Below are positions 55,951 to 64,000 of a stretch of 64,000 nt of DNA, piece by piece; the stretch's first letter is position 1; each line of letters opens with the position of its first letter. The translations under genes were made by a program, and so were the position numbers. The notes under the pieces are model-generated. The model was given only the letters and a program-made list of their open reading frames with translations, was not told the DNA's origin and searched no databases. Source of the stretch: Flexibacter flexilis DSM 6793 (GTDB taxonomy: Bacteria; Bacteroidota; Bacteroidia; Cytophagales; Flexibacteraceae); contig NZ_FOLE01000003.1 in the NCBI RefSeq assembly GCF_900112255.1, forward strand, positions 248,001 through 312,000. Reading direction: 5' to 3'.

Positions 55951-56229
55951 TTAAAGGATAGCAAAAATATCAGACTCGCGCATGATGAGGTATTCGCCAC
56001 CTTCTACGCTGATTTCAGTACCAGCATATTTGCCATACAATACCGTATCGCCCACTTTTACTGTCAATGGCTCGTCTTTTTTGCCTGCGCCCACTGCCAC
56101 TACTTCGCCACGTTGTGGTTTTTCTTTGGCTGTGTCAGGGATGAAAAGACCAGAGGCTGTTTTTTCTTCGGCTGGAGCTGGTTTTACCAAAACTCTGTCT
56201 GCCAACGGTTTGATACTCAAGTTTGACAT
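55951..56229 (-). CDS. groS: Co-chaperonin GroES (Hsp10)
   Basis: Lid of the GroEL chamber. 92 residues from the ATG at 56229 ([22 protein letters not shown]); a 36-residue upstream extension of the frame is not like the family. Mobile loop around [18 protein letters not shown], then [15 protein letters not shown]. 114 bp before groEL. No CIRCE element is visible upstream; TGACA-type dyads lie further up. Confidence 0.97.
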   Translation of the reverse strand: MSNLSIKPLADRVLVKPAPAEEKTASGLFIPDTAKEKPQRGEVVAVGAGKKDEPLTVKVGDTVLYGKYAGTEISVEGGEYLIMRESDIFAIL

Positions 56230-56337
56230 TGTTGTTATAATTTTTTTAATTTTTGGGAAAGTTAAAAACAAATGAAGCGAGCAAGCCACACACAAAGTAG
56301 GCTTTGCACAGCCAAGCCTCTGCATTAGTTGTGCCAA

Positions 56338-56634
56338 AGTGTGCGCACTCTGCCAAGTTTGCAGGTTTTACCCTCATAACCATCATTCTTTAGGCATTGA
56401 AAATCAGCAATAAATCTTACGCATTGGCAATGGCAGACAGCCTCTGCCCAATACTTCTTTTAAAACAAGAAAAACAGACAATTTGTCCGAAAAAGTGACA
56501 TTTGTGTCAGGGTTTCAGTTTTTTTGAATACAATCCATTACTTTTGTACTTGTCCGAGTAGCCGAACTTTTCGCAAAGCATTGGCGTTTGGATAGCAGAA
56601 ACGTAATAGACTCAAAACATTACTCAGCACGACA
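56338..56634. promoter_or_regulatory. Divergent regulatory region between groES and the A-type Fe-S carrier gene
   Basis: Two dyads stand out: GACAA-T-TTGTC (56477-56487) and TGACA-TTTG-TGTCA (56496-56509). TACTTTTG (56539-56546) on the plus strand is a possible -7 box for the Fe-S gene, and minus-strand TACTTTG (56293-56299) a weak one for groES. The TGACA words resemble those in front of grpE. Confidence 0.45.
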
Positions 56635-56961
56635 ATGATTAACATCACAGATAAAGCCAAAGATAAAATCATCGAATTGCGCAGCCAAGAAGGGCGTGGC
56701 GCAAGTTATAGTATTCGGGTGTCCGTAAAAGGTGGCGGCTGTTCGGGGCTAATGTACGATTTGGCCTTTGATAATGAAGTGGCCGCAACCGACCAAGTAA
56801 TTGAAGATAAAGGAATTGAGATTCGTGTGGACAAGAAAAGCGTGTTGTACCTTATTGGCACGACGCTCGACTATTCCGACGGACTCAACGGCAAAGGTTT
56901 TCAGTTCATCAACCCCAACGCGACACGCACTTGCGGTTGTGGCGAGAGCTTCGCTGTATAA
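56635..56961 (+). CDS. A-type iron-sulfur carrier protein (IscA/ErpA/SufA family)
   Basis: 108 residues. The three cluster-binding Cys are present: C36 in KGGGCSG, and C100 and C102 in TRTCGCGESF. Receives Fe-S clusters from a scaffold and delivers them to target enzymes; the adjacent radical SAM protein could be one, though the two are separated by a terminator. Which of IscA, SufA or ErpA it is cannot be told from the sequence. Confidence 0.94.
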   Translation: MINITDKAKDKIIELRSQEGRGASYSIRVSVKGGGCSGLMYDLAFDNEVAATDQVIEDKGIEIRVDKKSVLYLIGTTLDYSDGLNGKGFQFINPNATRTCGCGESFAV

Positions 56962-56989
56962 TCTTTTTATACAATAACATTCTTTTGCA

Positions 56990-57024
56990 AACGCTACGGA
57001 CTGCGCAAGTCTGTGGCGTTTTTT
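56990..57024 (+). terminator. Intrinsic terminator of the Fe-S carrier gene
   Basis: AACGCTACGGACT (56990-57002) pairs with AGTCTGTGGCGTT (57008-57020), with wobbles only, followed by a T-run. Confidence 0.88.
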
Positions 57025-57069
57025 GTTTATCTTCACGTTTTCTTCTAACAAGCAAAAAACTGTAAACGA

Positions 57070-58107
57070 TTGGCACGCCTCAGCCCCCAACAGACCCAAC
57101 GTCTCAGCGATTTTCGGACGAATGCCGCGCCGCTTCTTGGCCCTGAAAGCGTGGGAATCGTGCCGACGAATGCTTGCAACCTGAATTGTATTACGTGTTG
57201 GAGCTACTCGCCCTTGCTCAACGTCCGACCCAATACGCAATGGAAACGCAAACAACTTGATTGGCCAGTGTTGCGGCAGTTGCTCGACGACTTGGCGGCA
57301 CTGCAAACCCAACGCATCATCCTGACGGGTGGTGGTGACCCGCTGGTTTATCCGCAATTTGATGAGACCGTGCGCCACGCCAAAAACTTGGGGCTAAAAG
57401 TAACGCTGATTTCTAACCTGACGCTTATCAAAGATTTAGATACTTTTTTGAGTTTGGGAATAGACACGATTCAGGCCAATTTCTCGGCCGCCGACGCGCA
57501 GAGTTATGTGGCTTTTCACCCCAACCGTAAGGCTTCGGACTACGAGCATTTTCTTCATAAAATCCAAAAAATAGCGGCTTGCACTCCAGACCTAAAGCTC
57601 GTGTGCGTCATTTGCCAAACCAACGCGCATTTGCTGGCGCAGATGCTGGAACTTGCTGCGAGTTTTGGCACAAAAATTCAGTTTAAACTCATGAGCATCG
57701 GCGACGGCACGGAGCAAGTAGCCATTACGCCCACGCAACACACCCAACTTTTGGAACAAGAAACGGCGGTTTTGGCTTTGGCCGAGCGGCTTGGCGTACA
57801 GACGAATCTAACGTTTTTTTATCAGCAATTGCGCGGCGAGTCGGCCACGAGTTTCCCGATAGAAGCGATTGGTTGTTTTGTAGGATATTGGTATTCAAGA
57901 GTTTGGGCAGACGGAAGCGTACATTTTTGTTGTAACCCCGAAAGCAGTTTGGCGGTGGGGAGTTTGCACGAAAACTCATTTTTAGAACTTTGGCAAGGCG
58001 AAAAGTACGCAGAATTGCGCCAGAAACTACACGGCGGCCAGTTGGTAAATGGCTGCGACCGTTGCGGCAAATTTGATTTGAATTGTAAGCTCCAAAAGCA
58101 GATTTAG
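57070..58107 (+). CDS. Radical SAM protein with SPASM-like C terminus
   Basis: 345 residues. The CNLNCITC motif (C36, C40, C43) binds the SAM-cleaving 4Fe-4S cluster, and LTGGGDPLVYP follows as the GGE-like SAM-binding segment. A Cys-rich C terminus (GCFVGYWYSRVWADGSVHFCCN, then CDRCGKFDLNC) suggests SPASM-type auxiliary clusters, as in peptide- or protein-modifying enzymes. No precursor peptide gene is visible nearby. The only start in frame after the stop at 57046 is TTG at 57070, so the start is uncertain. It ends before a strong hairpin. Confidence 0.85.
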   Translation: MARLSPQQTQRLSDFRTNAAPLLGPESVGIVPTNACNLNCITCWSYSPLLNVRPNTQWKRKQLDWPVLRQLLDDLAALQTQRIILTGGGDPLVYPQFDETVRHAKNLGLKVTLISNLTLIKDLDTFLSLGIDTIQANFSAADAQSYVAFHPNRKASDYEHFLHKIQKIAACTPDLKLVCVICQTNAHLLAQMLELAASFGTKIQFKLMSIGDGTEQVAITPTQHTQLLEQETAVLALAERLGVQTNLTFFYQQLRGESATSFPIEAIGCFVGYWYSRVWADGSVHFCCNPESSLAVGSLHENSFLELWQGEKYAELRQKLHGGQLVNGCDRCGKFDLNCKLQKQI

Positions 58108-58213
58108 TGTTCGGCATTGTGGAACAATATCGAAATACTTGCTTTTTTATTACAAGAACTCTTTCTAAGGATTTTTATAGAACAAACGCTTTGTTATTGC
58201 CTATTCGCCGAGT

Positions 58214-58250
58214 AAAAGCAGTGTTTCAACGAAATATTGCTGCTTTTTTT
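58214..58250 (+). terminator. Intrinsic terminator of the radical SAM gene
   Basis: AAAAGCAG (58214-58221) and CTGCTTTT pair with a partial inner stem, followed by a long T-run. The rest of 58108-58449 shows nothing else recognisable. Confidence 0.8.
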
Positions 58251-58449
58251 TGTTTTTTGAACTGATTTTTTGCAGAAAAATAAGATACATTACGTGGCGC
58301 GTATTGAGAAGCAAACATTTGCATTGTCTTTATAACTAACTTGTTGATGTTATAGGATTCAGAGCATTATTATACAAAACATTTTCACCAGCGAACTCGA
58401 TTCCTTTTTCATTAATTACTGATTTTACTACATTATTATTCTTGTATTT

Positions 58450-58881
58450 ATGACGACTAAAAAGCAAAATGCCATCCTTTGGGCTTCACAAGTTACCGCT
58501 TCGGTGATACTGTTGCAGGTGGTCGTATTAAAATTGTTGGCAGTACCAGAAGCCGTATTCTTATTTGATAAATTAGGGTTAGAACCTGCGGGGCGTATCG
58601 GTTCGGGCGCATTAGAGTTAATCGCCGCGATTTGCTTGCTCAGTTCCAGACTTTCTGTTATTGGTGCATTAATTTCTTTGAGCGTAATGCTTGCGGCTAT
58701 TTATGCGCATATAACCAAACTCGGCATCGTATTGATGGACTCACAACTTCAGCTCAACGATGGTGGAAGTTTGTTCGCTTTGTCGGTTACAGTAGCAGTT
58801 TGCAGTGTTATTACGATTATATTAAGAAAAAAAGTAATAGATTTTTCTTCTCCTATTGTAGGGAAGCAAAAGTTAGCTTAA
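58450..58881 (+). CDS. DoxX-like small membrane protein
   Basis: 143 residues with four hydrophobic helices (about 8-30, 50-68, 70-90, 108-128). The layout (helix, LFDKLGLEPAGRIGSGALELIAAICLL, then two more helices) fits the DoxX-like family of unknown or quinone-related function. No catalytic motif. It stands alone. Confidence 0.65.
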   Translation: MTTKKQNAILWASQVTASVILLQVVVLKLLAVPEAVFLFDKLGLEPAGRIGSGALELIAAICLLSSRLSVIGALISLSVMLAAIYAHITKLGIVLMDSQLQLNDGGSLFALSVTVAVCSVITIILRKKVIDFSSPIVGKQKLA

Positions 58882-58938
58882 AACACATATTCTAATTGTT
58901 GCAATCGAGTGTGTACCTTGTTGCAAGAGGTGCTCTTG

Positions 58939-58970
58939 GCCAACAGCAAATACTGCTGTTGGCTTTTTTA
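58939..58970 (+). terminator. Intrinsic terminator of the DoxX-like gene
   Basis: GCCAACAGCA (58939-58948) and TGCTGTTGGC (58954-58963) pair perfectly, then TTTTTTATTTT. Confidence 0.93.
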
Positions 58971-59045
58971 TTTTCCTTACAAGCAAATTACATTCGTGGG
59001 GTTGCTTTGCTCTAAAGCATTATCTTTGGGCAAACTATATACCCT

Positions 59046-61280
59046 ATGAAACTTTCATTTCTTCAAACAAAAAAACTGATAACCAGTGTGTTATTAGCCA
59101 TTTCGGGCGTGTCTATGGCACAGAGTCCCGTCAGTATCCAACCTGCTACATTTAGTCCCGACGACAGCATTACCATCACTTACGATGCGTCTAAAGGCAA
59201 TGCCGCACTTGCCAACTACAGCGGCGATGTGTATATGTACGGCGGAGTGATTACCAGTCAAAGTGCTTTCGCGACCCAATGGCAACACACCACGCCAGCG
59301 AGTTGGAGCAGCTACCCAGCCGCCACCAAGCTCACGAGTTTGGGCAACAATTTGTATCGTATCAAAATCGTGCCGCGCAACTATTACAGCATGGGAGCAA
59401 CCGAAACGCTTCGTAGTTTGGTGTGTTTGTTCCGCAACAGTAGCGGCACTATTGTAGGCCGCGAAGTGGGCGGTGCAGATATTTATTATCAATTGCCCAA
59501 CCCATTCGGCAACAATATGTATTGGTGGAATGATGTTACTTTCTATCAAATTTTTGTGCGCAGCTTCAAAGATAGCAACGGCGACGGTATTGGCGATTTT
59601 CAGGGAATTATCAGCAAATTGGGTTATTTGCAGGATTTGGGCGTAAAAGCCATTTGGTTGATGCCGATTCACCCTTCGCCGAGCTATCACGGCTACGACG
59701 TAAACAATTACAAGGCCGTAAATCCACAATACGGCACGATGCAGGATTTTAGAGCTCTCGTAGATTCGGCGCATAATCGTGGTATCAAAATCGTGATTGA
59801 CTGGGTCGTCAATCATACGTCCACACAACACCCTTGGTTTGTGCAATCTGCGGCAAACAATCCGCAATACAGCAATTTTTATCGTTGGTCACCGACAGCA
59901 CCTACTTATCTGGGGCCTTGGGGACAAAGTGTTTGGGCTTACAATAATGTTCGCGCTCAATATTATTACTCAATATTTTGGTCAGGAATGCCTGATTTGA
60001 ATTATCAGACGCCAGCGGTAAAAGACAGTATTTTTAGTGCGGCTAAATTCTGGCTTCAGAGTACCAATATCGACGGTTTCCGCTGCGATGGAGCGATGTA
60101 CATTGCCGAAGATGGTTCTAATCTCATGAACATTCCAGCCAATCACACGTATTGGAGCGATTTTAAAAATTATTACAAAAGCATCAATCCGAATGCGATG
60201 AGCGTGGGCGAAATCTGGACAAACTCCAGTACAGTAGCCAGTTACAACAACGAATTAGATTTTTGTTTTGAATTTGATTTGGCCGAAAATATTCTGAATG
60301 CGGTCAATTCGGGCAGCGTGGCCAACCTCAAAAACCAAATCGAAGCCGTGCAGTTTTTGTATGCCAATTCGCAATACGGAACGTTTCTGACCAACCACGA
60401 CCAAAACCGCGTGATTGATGTGTTGGGCGGAAACCGCGAAAAAGCCAAAGCCGCCGCAGGTATTTTGTTTACCTTGTCAGGAGTGCCGTTTGTGTATTAT
60501 GGCGAAGAAGTAAGCATGAAAGGTAGCAAGCCAGATGAAAACATCCGTCTGCCGATGCAATGGACGAATGGCACAAACGCAGGTTTCACGACGGGAACGC
60601 CTTGGCGCGCGCTCAACAACGACGCGAGCACGTACAACGTGCAGACCTTGGCCGCCGACCCTAATTCGATTTATAATCTGTACAAAAAATTGATTGCGTT
60701 GCGCAACCAAGAAGCGGCTTTGCGCAAAGGTTCGTACCAAACCGTAAGCAATAGTACCAGTTCGGTGATTTCGTATGTGCGCAAGTTGGGCAACGATTAT
60801 TTGTTGGTGCTTACCAACGCTTCGGCCAATCCCGTAAATACCATGACCGTGAATTTGGCGACAACAGGCATTAGCAGCCAAGCCACTACCACTTGGACGG
60901 AGCTACTCTCGGACAGCACACAAAACTACACGCTGAACAGTACGCAAGTGCTTTCGGGTGTGCGTTTGGGCGCGTACCAAACCAAGGTGTTTAAGTTACA
61001 GAATTTTGTGTCGGTGAGCGAAGAAACCAGCTTGCCAACGCATTGGCAACTGTGGCCAAACCCGAACAACGGTGTTTTTTACCTGAAAAATACGGCGATG
61101 GCCAACGAAGCCAAAGCCACCGTACAACTTTACGACACGACGGGCAAAGTGTTGCATTCGCAGGCGCATGCGCTACAAAATGGACAAATGCAACTCAATA
61201 TCAGTCATTTGCCGAGTGCGGTGTATATCCTCAAAATCACGACCAAAAAGCAAAGCTCGACTTTGCGTGTGATTAAGTAA
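59046..61280 (+). CDS. Secreted GH13 alpha-amylase with T9SS sorting domain
   Basis: 744 residues. Signal peptide (about 1-25), an N-terminal beta domain (about 27-150, CBM-like or starch-associated), GH13 catalytic barrel (about 155-560) and T9SS sorting domain (about 670-744; WQLWPNPNNGVFYL, SAVYILKI). Catalytic residues are in place: D348 in GFRCDGAMY, E389 in GEIWT, H451-D452 in LTNHDQNR, with DWVVNHTS as region I and DSNGDGIGD (176-184) as a likely calcium site. Probably degrades starch or other alpha-glucans outside the cell. No neighbouring starch-use genes. Confidence 0.95.
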   Translation: MKLSFLQTKKLITSVLLAISGVSMAQSPVSIQPATFSPDDSITITYDASKGNAALANYSGDVYMYGGVITSQSAFATQWQHTTPASWSSYPAATKLTSLGNNLYRIKIVPRNYYSMGATETLRSLVCLFRNSSGTIVGREVGGADIYYQLPNPFGNNMYWWNDVTFYQIFVRSFKDSNGDGIGDFQGIISKLGYLQDLGVKAIWLMPIHPSPSYHGYDVNNYKAVNPQYGTMQDFRALVDSAHNRGIKIVIDWVVNHTSTQHPWFVQSAANNPQYSNFYRWSPTAPTYLGPWGQSVWAYNNVRAQYYYSIFWSGMPDLNYQTPAVKDSIFSAAKFWLQSTNIDGFRCDGAMYIAEDGSNLMNIPANHTYWSDFKNYYKSINPNAMSVGEIWTNSSTVASYNNELDFCFEFDLAENILNAVNSGSVANLKNQIEAVQFLYANSQYGTFLTNHDQNRVIDVLGGNREKAKAAAGILFTLSGVPFVYYGEEVSMKGSKPDENIRLPMQWTNGTNAGFTTGTPWRALNNDASTYNVQTLAADPNSIYNLYKKLIALRNQEAALRKGSYQTVSNSTSSVISYVRKLGNDYLLVLTNASANPVNTMTVNLATTGISSQATTTWTELLSDSTQNYTLNSTQVLSGVRLGAYQTKVFKLQNFVSVSEETSLPTHWQLWPNPNNGVFYLKNTAMANEAKATVQLYDTTGKVLHSQAHALQNGQMQLNISHLPSAVYILKITTKKQSSTLRVIK

Positions 61281-61295
61281 TTTTTGATTACCTAC

Positions 61296-61344
61296 AAATC
61301 GAGTTGGGCCTCCAAAATTAGATTTTGGAGGCCCAACTCGATTT
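61296..61344. terminator. Strong bidirectional terminator
   Basis: A perfect 23-bp stem (61296-61318 with 61322-61344) around a 3-nt loop separates the convergent amylase and hypothetical genes. Its right arm touches the stop codon of the latter. Confidence 0.93.
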
Positions 61345-62135
61345 TATTTTAGCTTTCGGAGATAATCAAAATATGCTCTAATAGATGCAGGAACTTCTTT
61401 GTCATGCTCTGCTTCTGTAATGTGAAAAGCATGAAAAGTGTTTTGTGTTACGTTGTCTTTAGGAAAAATTATATATGTATTGCGTTCTTTATCAAAGTAA
61501 TAATGAAATTTTTCCTTTTCCCTTTTATCAAAAATTGCTGAATTTAATAGAGATTGAGCCTCAATATCAGATGCTAATAATTGAGAAACTTTATACCCGT
61601 TATTAGATGAATGAGCAGGCGTATTATTATTTCCATGTTTCTTATGAAAGTGATATATTCTTTCGGGTAATTTAGAAATAATATATTTCCAAACCTCTTC
61701 GGCAGAGTTGGAAATTTTAATATCAATTGCCCAAAATTCTTTATCAGATTTTATAACTAACACTTTTTTTTCTTCATTTAATGTAGGTGATAGAATGATG
61801 ATATTATTCTGTATGATATTTTCCTCTGAAATGCCTATATTAAAATGTGTTATAGATGATTGCTCTTTGTTATAAACAATATCAAATAGATGTAGCGAAG
61901 ATTTGAGGGGTTTGAAATCTGTTTTAAAATTTATTAGATAATGTTCCTGACTTGTGGGAAAATATTTTTCTGACTTAATTAAGTCAAATAGTTGATTAAA
62001 TGCAGTTTTGTTATAATAAGTATCAGCACTTAACTGTCTGGGTATTTCAGTTAAAATACGAAAATCTTTGATATATCTTAATTCTATATCATCAAAGAAA
62101 GCGTCATGAATATAAAAGCAGAAGTTATGTTCCAT
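61344..62135 (-). CDS. Hypothetical protein, 263 aa, third gene of the DUF262/ATPase operon
   Basis: Not recognised. Soluble, mixed alpha/beta, no signal peptide. It starts 1 bp after the stop of the DUF3696 ATPase gene, so translation is likely coupled. Visible features: FLTEIP-like N terminus and a central DLIKSEKYFPTSQEHYLINF segment; nothing resembles a nuclease, phospholipase or NADase motif. Cotranscribed with an ATPase and a DUF262 protein, it may be the effector or a target-recognition part of that set. Strongly AT-rich like the two genes before it. Confidence 0.65.
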   Translation of the reverse strand: MEHNFCFYIHDAFFDDIELRYIKDFRILTEIPRQLSADTYYNKTAFNQLFDLIKSEKYFPTSQEHYLINFKTDFKPLKSSLHLFDIVYNKEQSSITHFNIGISEENIIQNNIIILSPTLNEEKKVLVIKSDKEFWAIDIKISNSAEEVWKYIISKLPERIYHFHKKHGNNNTPAHSSNNGYKVSQLLASDIEAQSLLNSAIFDKREKEKFHYYFDKERNTYIIFPKDNVTQNTFHAFHITEAEHDKEVPASIRAYFDYLRKLK

Positions 62136-62136
62136 T

Positions 62137-63318
62137 TTAACTTATTAAATAACGGCTATCAATTCTTATTTGGTCAAAAAAACCTTTTGGAGCAAATCTA
62201 ATTACGCCATCTTCTTCTACTTTTATTTCAGTAGAAATAGTACAATGTTCGCTTATATCTCTGTCAAACTGATATATTTTGATATTGTTTCTGTTTATTC
62301 CAGACCCATTTTCTTCGTTTTTCTTAGATTGAACTAAAACGCCATTAATAATATGGTCGGAATGTGTTTCGATAATAATTTGAATACCAGCCTGTGCTGC
62401 GATACAAATTAATTCACAAAGTCTTGAAATCCCGTTAGGATGTAAATGAGCTTCTGGGTTTTCAATTATAATTAAAGAGTCGGGCTTTGCTGAAAGAATA
62501 GCAACTAATATTGGGAGTGTATAAGATAAGCCAAACCCAACATTTTTTGCATCAAAATTTAGTGTTTTTCCTACATGAGAATATTCTTTATCAAATGAAT
62601 ATTTTAGGGAATAACCAAGTTTTCCATTGTTTTCAATTACAGTATTTGCTCCATTAAATATATATTTTTCCCATAAAACTACTTGAGATAATAAATCATT
62701 ATTTTTACTATCTCTTTTGCATAACTCTTTGATTACTTCTTGGGTTTGATATTTATCAAGAAAGTGAACAAAATACTCTGCTTTGCCTTCTTTTTCAGAT
62801 ATTTGCTTGCGAATATCTACGATTATATCATCTTTTTCATAAATATCTAATGGGCCACTACGTGCCGCACTAATATACTGAAAATGAGTATTAAATAAAC
62901 TAAATTTACTGAATTGTGATTCGACTTCATGCAACTGAGAAAAGTTAATAACTGGATTAGCATTAGACTTCTCTGGATTTAATTTTATAAAAGATTTAGT
63001 TTTTTCATCTTCTGTTTTGGCTTCATAAAAAAAGTTTGTATCAAACCCTGAACTAAAACTAAGAGAACACTCAAAACCGTCTATATTACTCTCCTCATAA
63101 ACTGCATCATTCACAGTGCCAATTTTAACAGCATCAGATTTTAAATTGAGAATTTCAAATGATTTATCTTTTAAAAAAACATCTCTTAAAAGAAGTAATA
63201 TTTGAATAATAGATGATTTTCCCACACCATTAGAGCCGCATAAAATGGTTAAATTACCGAACTCAATAGGTGTATTTTTGTGGGATTTAAAGTTTTTTAA
63301 TATTATTTTTTTTAGCAT
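62137..63318 (-). CDS. AAA/ABC-type ATPase with DUF3696-like C terminus
   Basis: 393 residues. Walker A GSNGVGKS (28-35), Walker B LIIENPEAHLHP and the H-loop ETHSDHII place it among SMC/RecF/OLD-like ATPases without long coiled coils. The C terminus (EEDGVIRFAPKGFFDQ) fits DUF3696. Related ATPases are found in several defence systems (for example with OLD or Retron partners), but no TOPRIM nuclease domain is seen here. It overlaps the DUF262 gene by 32 bp and is followed 1 bp later by the 263-residue gene. Confidence 0.85.
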   Translation of the reverse strand: MLKKIILKNFKSHKNTPIEFGNLTILCGSNGVGKSSIIQILLLLRDVFLKDKSFEILNLKSDAVKIGTVNDAVYEESNIDGFECSLSFSSGFDTNFFYEAKTEDEKTKSFIKLNPEKSNANPVINFSQLHEVESQFSKFSLFNTHFQYISAARSGPLDIYEKDDIIVDIRKQISEKEGKAEYFVHFLDKYQTQEVIKELCKRDSKNNDLLSQVVLWEKYIFNGANTVIENNGKLGYSLKYSFDKEYSHVGKTLNFDAKNVGFGLSYTLPILVAILSAKPDSLIIIENPEAHLHPNGISRLCELICIAAQAGIQIIIETHSDHIINGVLVQSKKNEENGSGINRNNIKIYQFDRDISEHCTISTEIKVEEDGVIRFAPKGFFDQIRIDSRYLIS

Positions 63319-64000
63319 ATATAGATATAAATTTAGTAATAAAATCTCTAAACTCTTTATGTCTTATTTGTACACTTTCTTTCGTTGCTGTACCTGTGGT
63401 AATAGCAGCTCCAAATTTGCCATTACTCCGCATAAATTCAATAAAACTATTTCTGAAATCTTCTCTACTATTTAGTAATATATTTTTATTTTCTAATTTA
63501 GAAAATACAGTAGATAGCACTTCAAAAATAGGTTTATTGATAGGTTTACGAGATTCTTTCATATTAACTCGTTTTCTAAAAGAATCTTCTCCAAAAATTT
63601 CAAATGATAATTCTAAAGCATTTTTAAAGTTTTCTAAAATTTTATTTTGCTCAGTTTCATCTTCAGGAATAAGTTTGGTACCTGTGGTAATAAATCTATC
63701 CATATCAGGTTCGTAGGTTGTATAATCTTGAAGATAAAAAGCAATAAATCTTGAAGCAAAATCTAAATCTTCTTGTCTTTTTGATTTAATAGAATTGCCA
63801 GTAACCTTATGAAATAGCTGTCCAATTTCGTTGTCTCGGCTAACCATTTTTTCTAAAAAATCAACTTTATATCCTTGAAATAAGGCTGTCCTAATTTCCT
63901 GCGGTTTGAGGGGAATATCTCCCTGATTAATTCTACTAAATATAGTATATTTTACTTCATCAGGAGTTCCTTTTCCAATCAAGTTAATGGTAACCTGATT
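63287..64000 (-). CDS. DUF262 family protein, 5' end beyond window
   Basis: 237 residues visible; the N-terminal part is cut by the window end and the frame is open to base 64000. KYTIFSRINQGDIPLKPQEIRTALFQG is the hallmark of the DUF262 (ParB/GmrS-like) domain, whose relatives in GmrSD-type modification-dependent restriction use NTP and sense modified DNA. The DGQxR motif and any HNH (DUF1524) domain would lie in the missing part or be absent; none is seen in the C terminus. First visible gene of a three-gene operon. Confidence 0.85.
   Translation of the reverse strand, partial: NQVTINLIGKGTPDEVKYTIFSRINQGDIPLKPQEIRTALFQGYKVDFLEKMVSRDNEIGQLFHKVTGNSIKSKRQEDLDFASRFIAFYLQDYTTYEPDMDRFITTGTKLIPEDETEQNKILENFKNALELSFEIFGEDSFRKRVNMKESRKPINKPIFEVLSTVFSKLENKNILLNSREDFRNSFIEFMRSNGKFGAAITTGTATKESVQIRHKEFRDFITKFISIYAKKNNIKKL

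Noticed and set aside
56338-56634. CIRCE element for HrcA control of groES
   Set aside because: TTAGCACTC-N9-GAGTGCTAA is not present even allowing a few mismatches.

Overview
The window looks like a chromosome segment from a free-living member of the Bacteroidota, probably of the Cytophaga/Flexibacter kind. Evidence: a SusC/SusD pair, several secreted proteins ending in type IX secretion (T9SS) sorting domains, an OmpA/PD40 protein, a CysO-like/MoeZ-like sulfur-transfer protein, a lone class III PHA synthase, an NrtR-NadV NAD-salvage operon, almost no Shine-Dalgarno sequences, and promoters of the Bacteroidota form TTTG-N19-TAnnTTTG (seen intact before susC and gcvP). No rRNA, tRNA, CRISPR array, integrase or intact insertion sequence was seen. 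The genus cannot be fixed from the sequence alone.

Layout. 1-1.6 kb: dnaJ (cut by the window edge) and grpE. 1.6-3.5 kb: a REP-like repeat and a HAMP-GAF sensor. 3.6-7.1 kb: an AT-rich pair, a GT2 glycosyltransferase and a GT-C membrane glycosyltransferase. 7.1-11 kb: a SUFU-domain protein and the nrtR-prs-nadV NAD-salvage operon. 11-20.8 kb: a PAS-PAS-PP2C phosphatase, a six-hairpin glycosidase, a CNNM/CBS protein, a 42-bp tandem repeat array with REP-like hairpins, pabB and a metallophosphoesterase. 20.8-31.2 kb: a BspA-like repeat protein, a GreA/B-like factor, a UvrD/PcrA helicase, a toxin-antitoxin pair (MqsR-like toxin, MqsA/Panacea antitoxin), a lone metal ABC permease and an OmpA/PD40 protein. 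31.4-49.3 kb: susC-susD, gcvP, GNAT, SIMPL protein, phaC, maf, an FGE-like protein, a DUF1800/DUF1501 pair, a secreted serine hydrolase and an aldo/keto reductase. 49.4-53.4 kb: the cysteine operon. 53.4-61.3 kb: groES-groEL, an A-type Fe-S carrier, a radical SAM protein, a DoxX-like protein and a secreted alpha-amylase. 61.3-64 kb: a DUF262 / DUF3696 ATPase / unknown-protein operon, cut by the window end.

The most interesting locus is the cysteine operon at 49.4-53.4 kb. Two short leader ORFs in tandem, neither of which resembles any known protein, carry runs of six and four Cys codons with Met codons around them. Each is followed by an intrinsic terminator. In both, the last codons of the leader can pair with the terminator's left arm and loop, which gives the classical layout of ribosome-stalling attenuation. 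Downstream lie a CysM-type cysteine synthase, a JAMM peptidase resembling mycobacterial Mec, a fusion of a CysO-like sulfur carrier with a MoeZ-type E1/rhodanese protein, and a 1-Cys peroxiredoxin. This amounts to a complete sulfur-carrier route to cysteine under a predicted double cysteine-sensing switch. In the fusion the carrier's Gly-Gly is internal, so it must be cut free before it can work, and the neighbouring JAMM protein is the obvious candidate.
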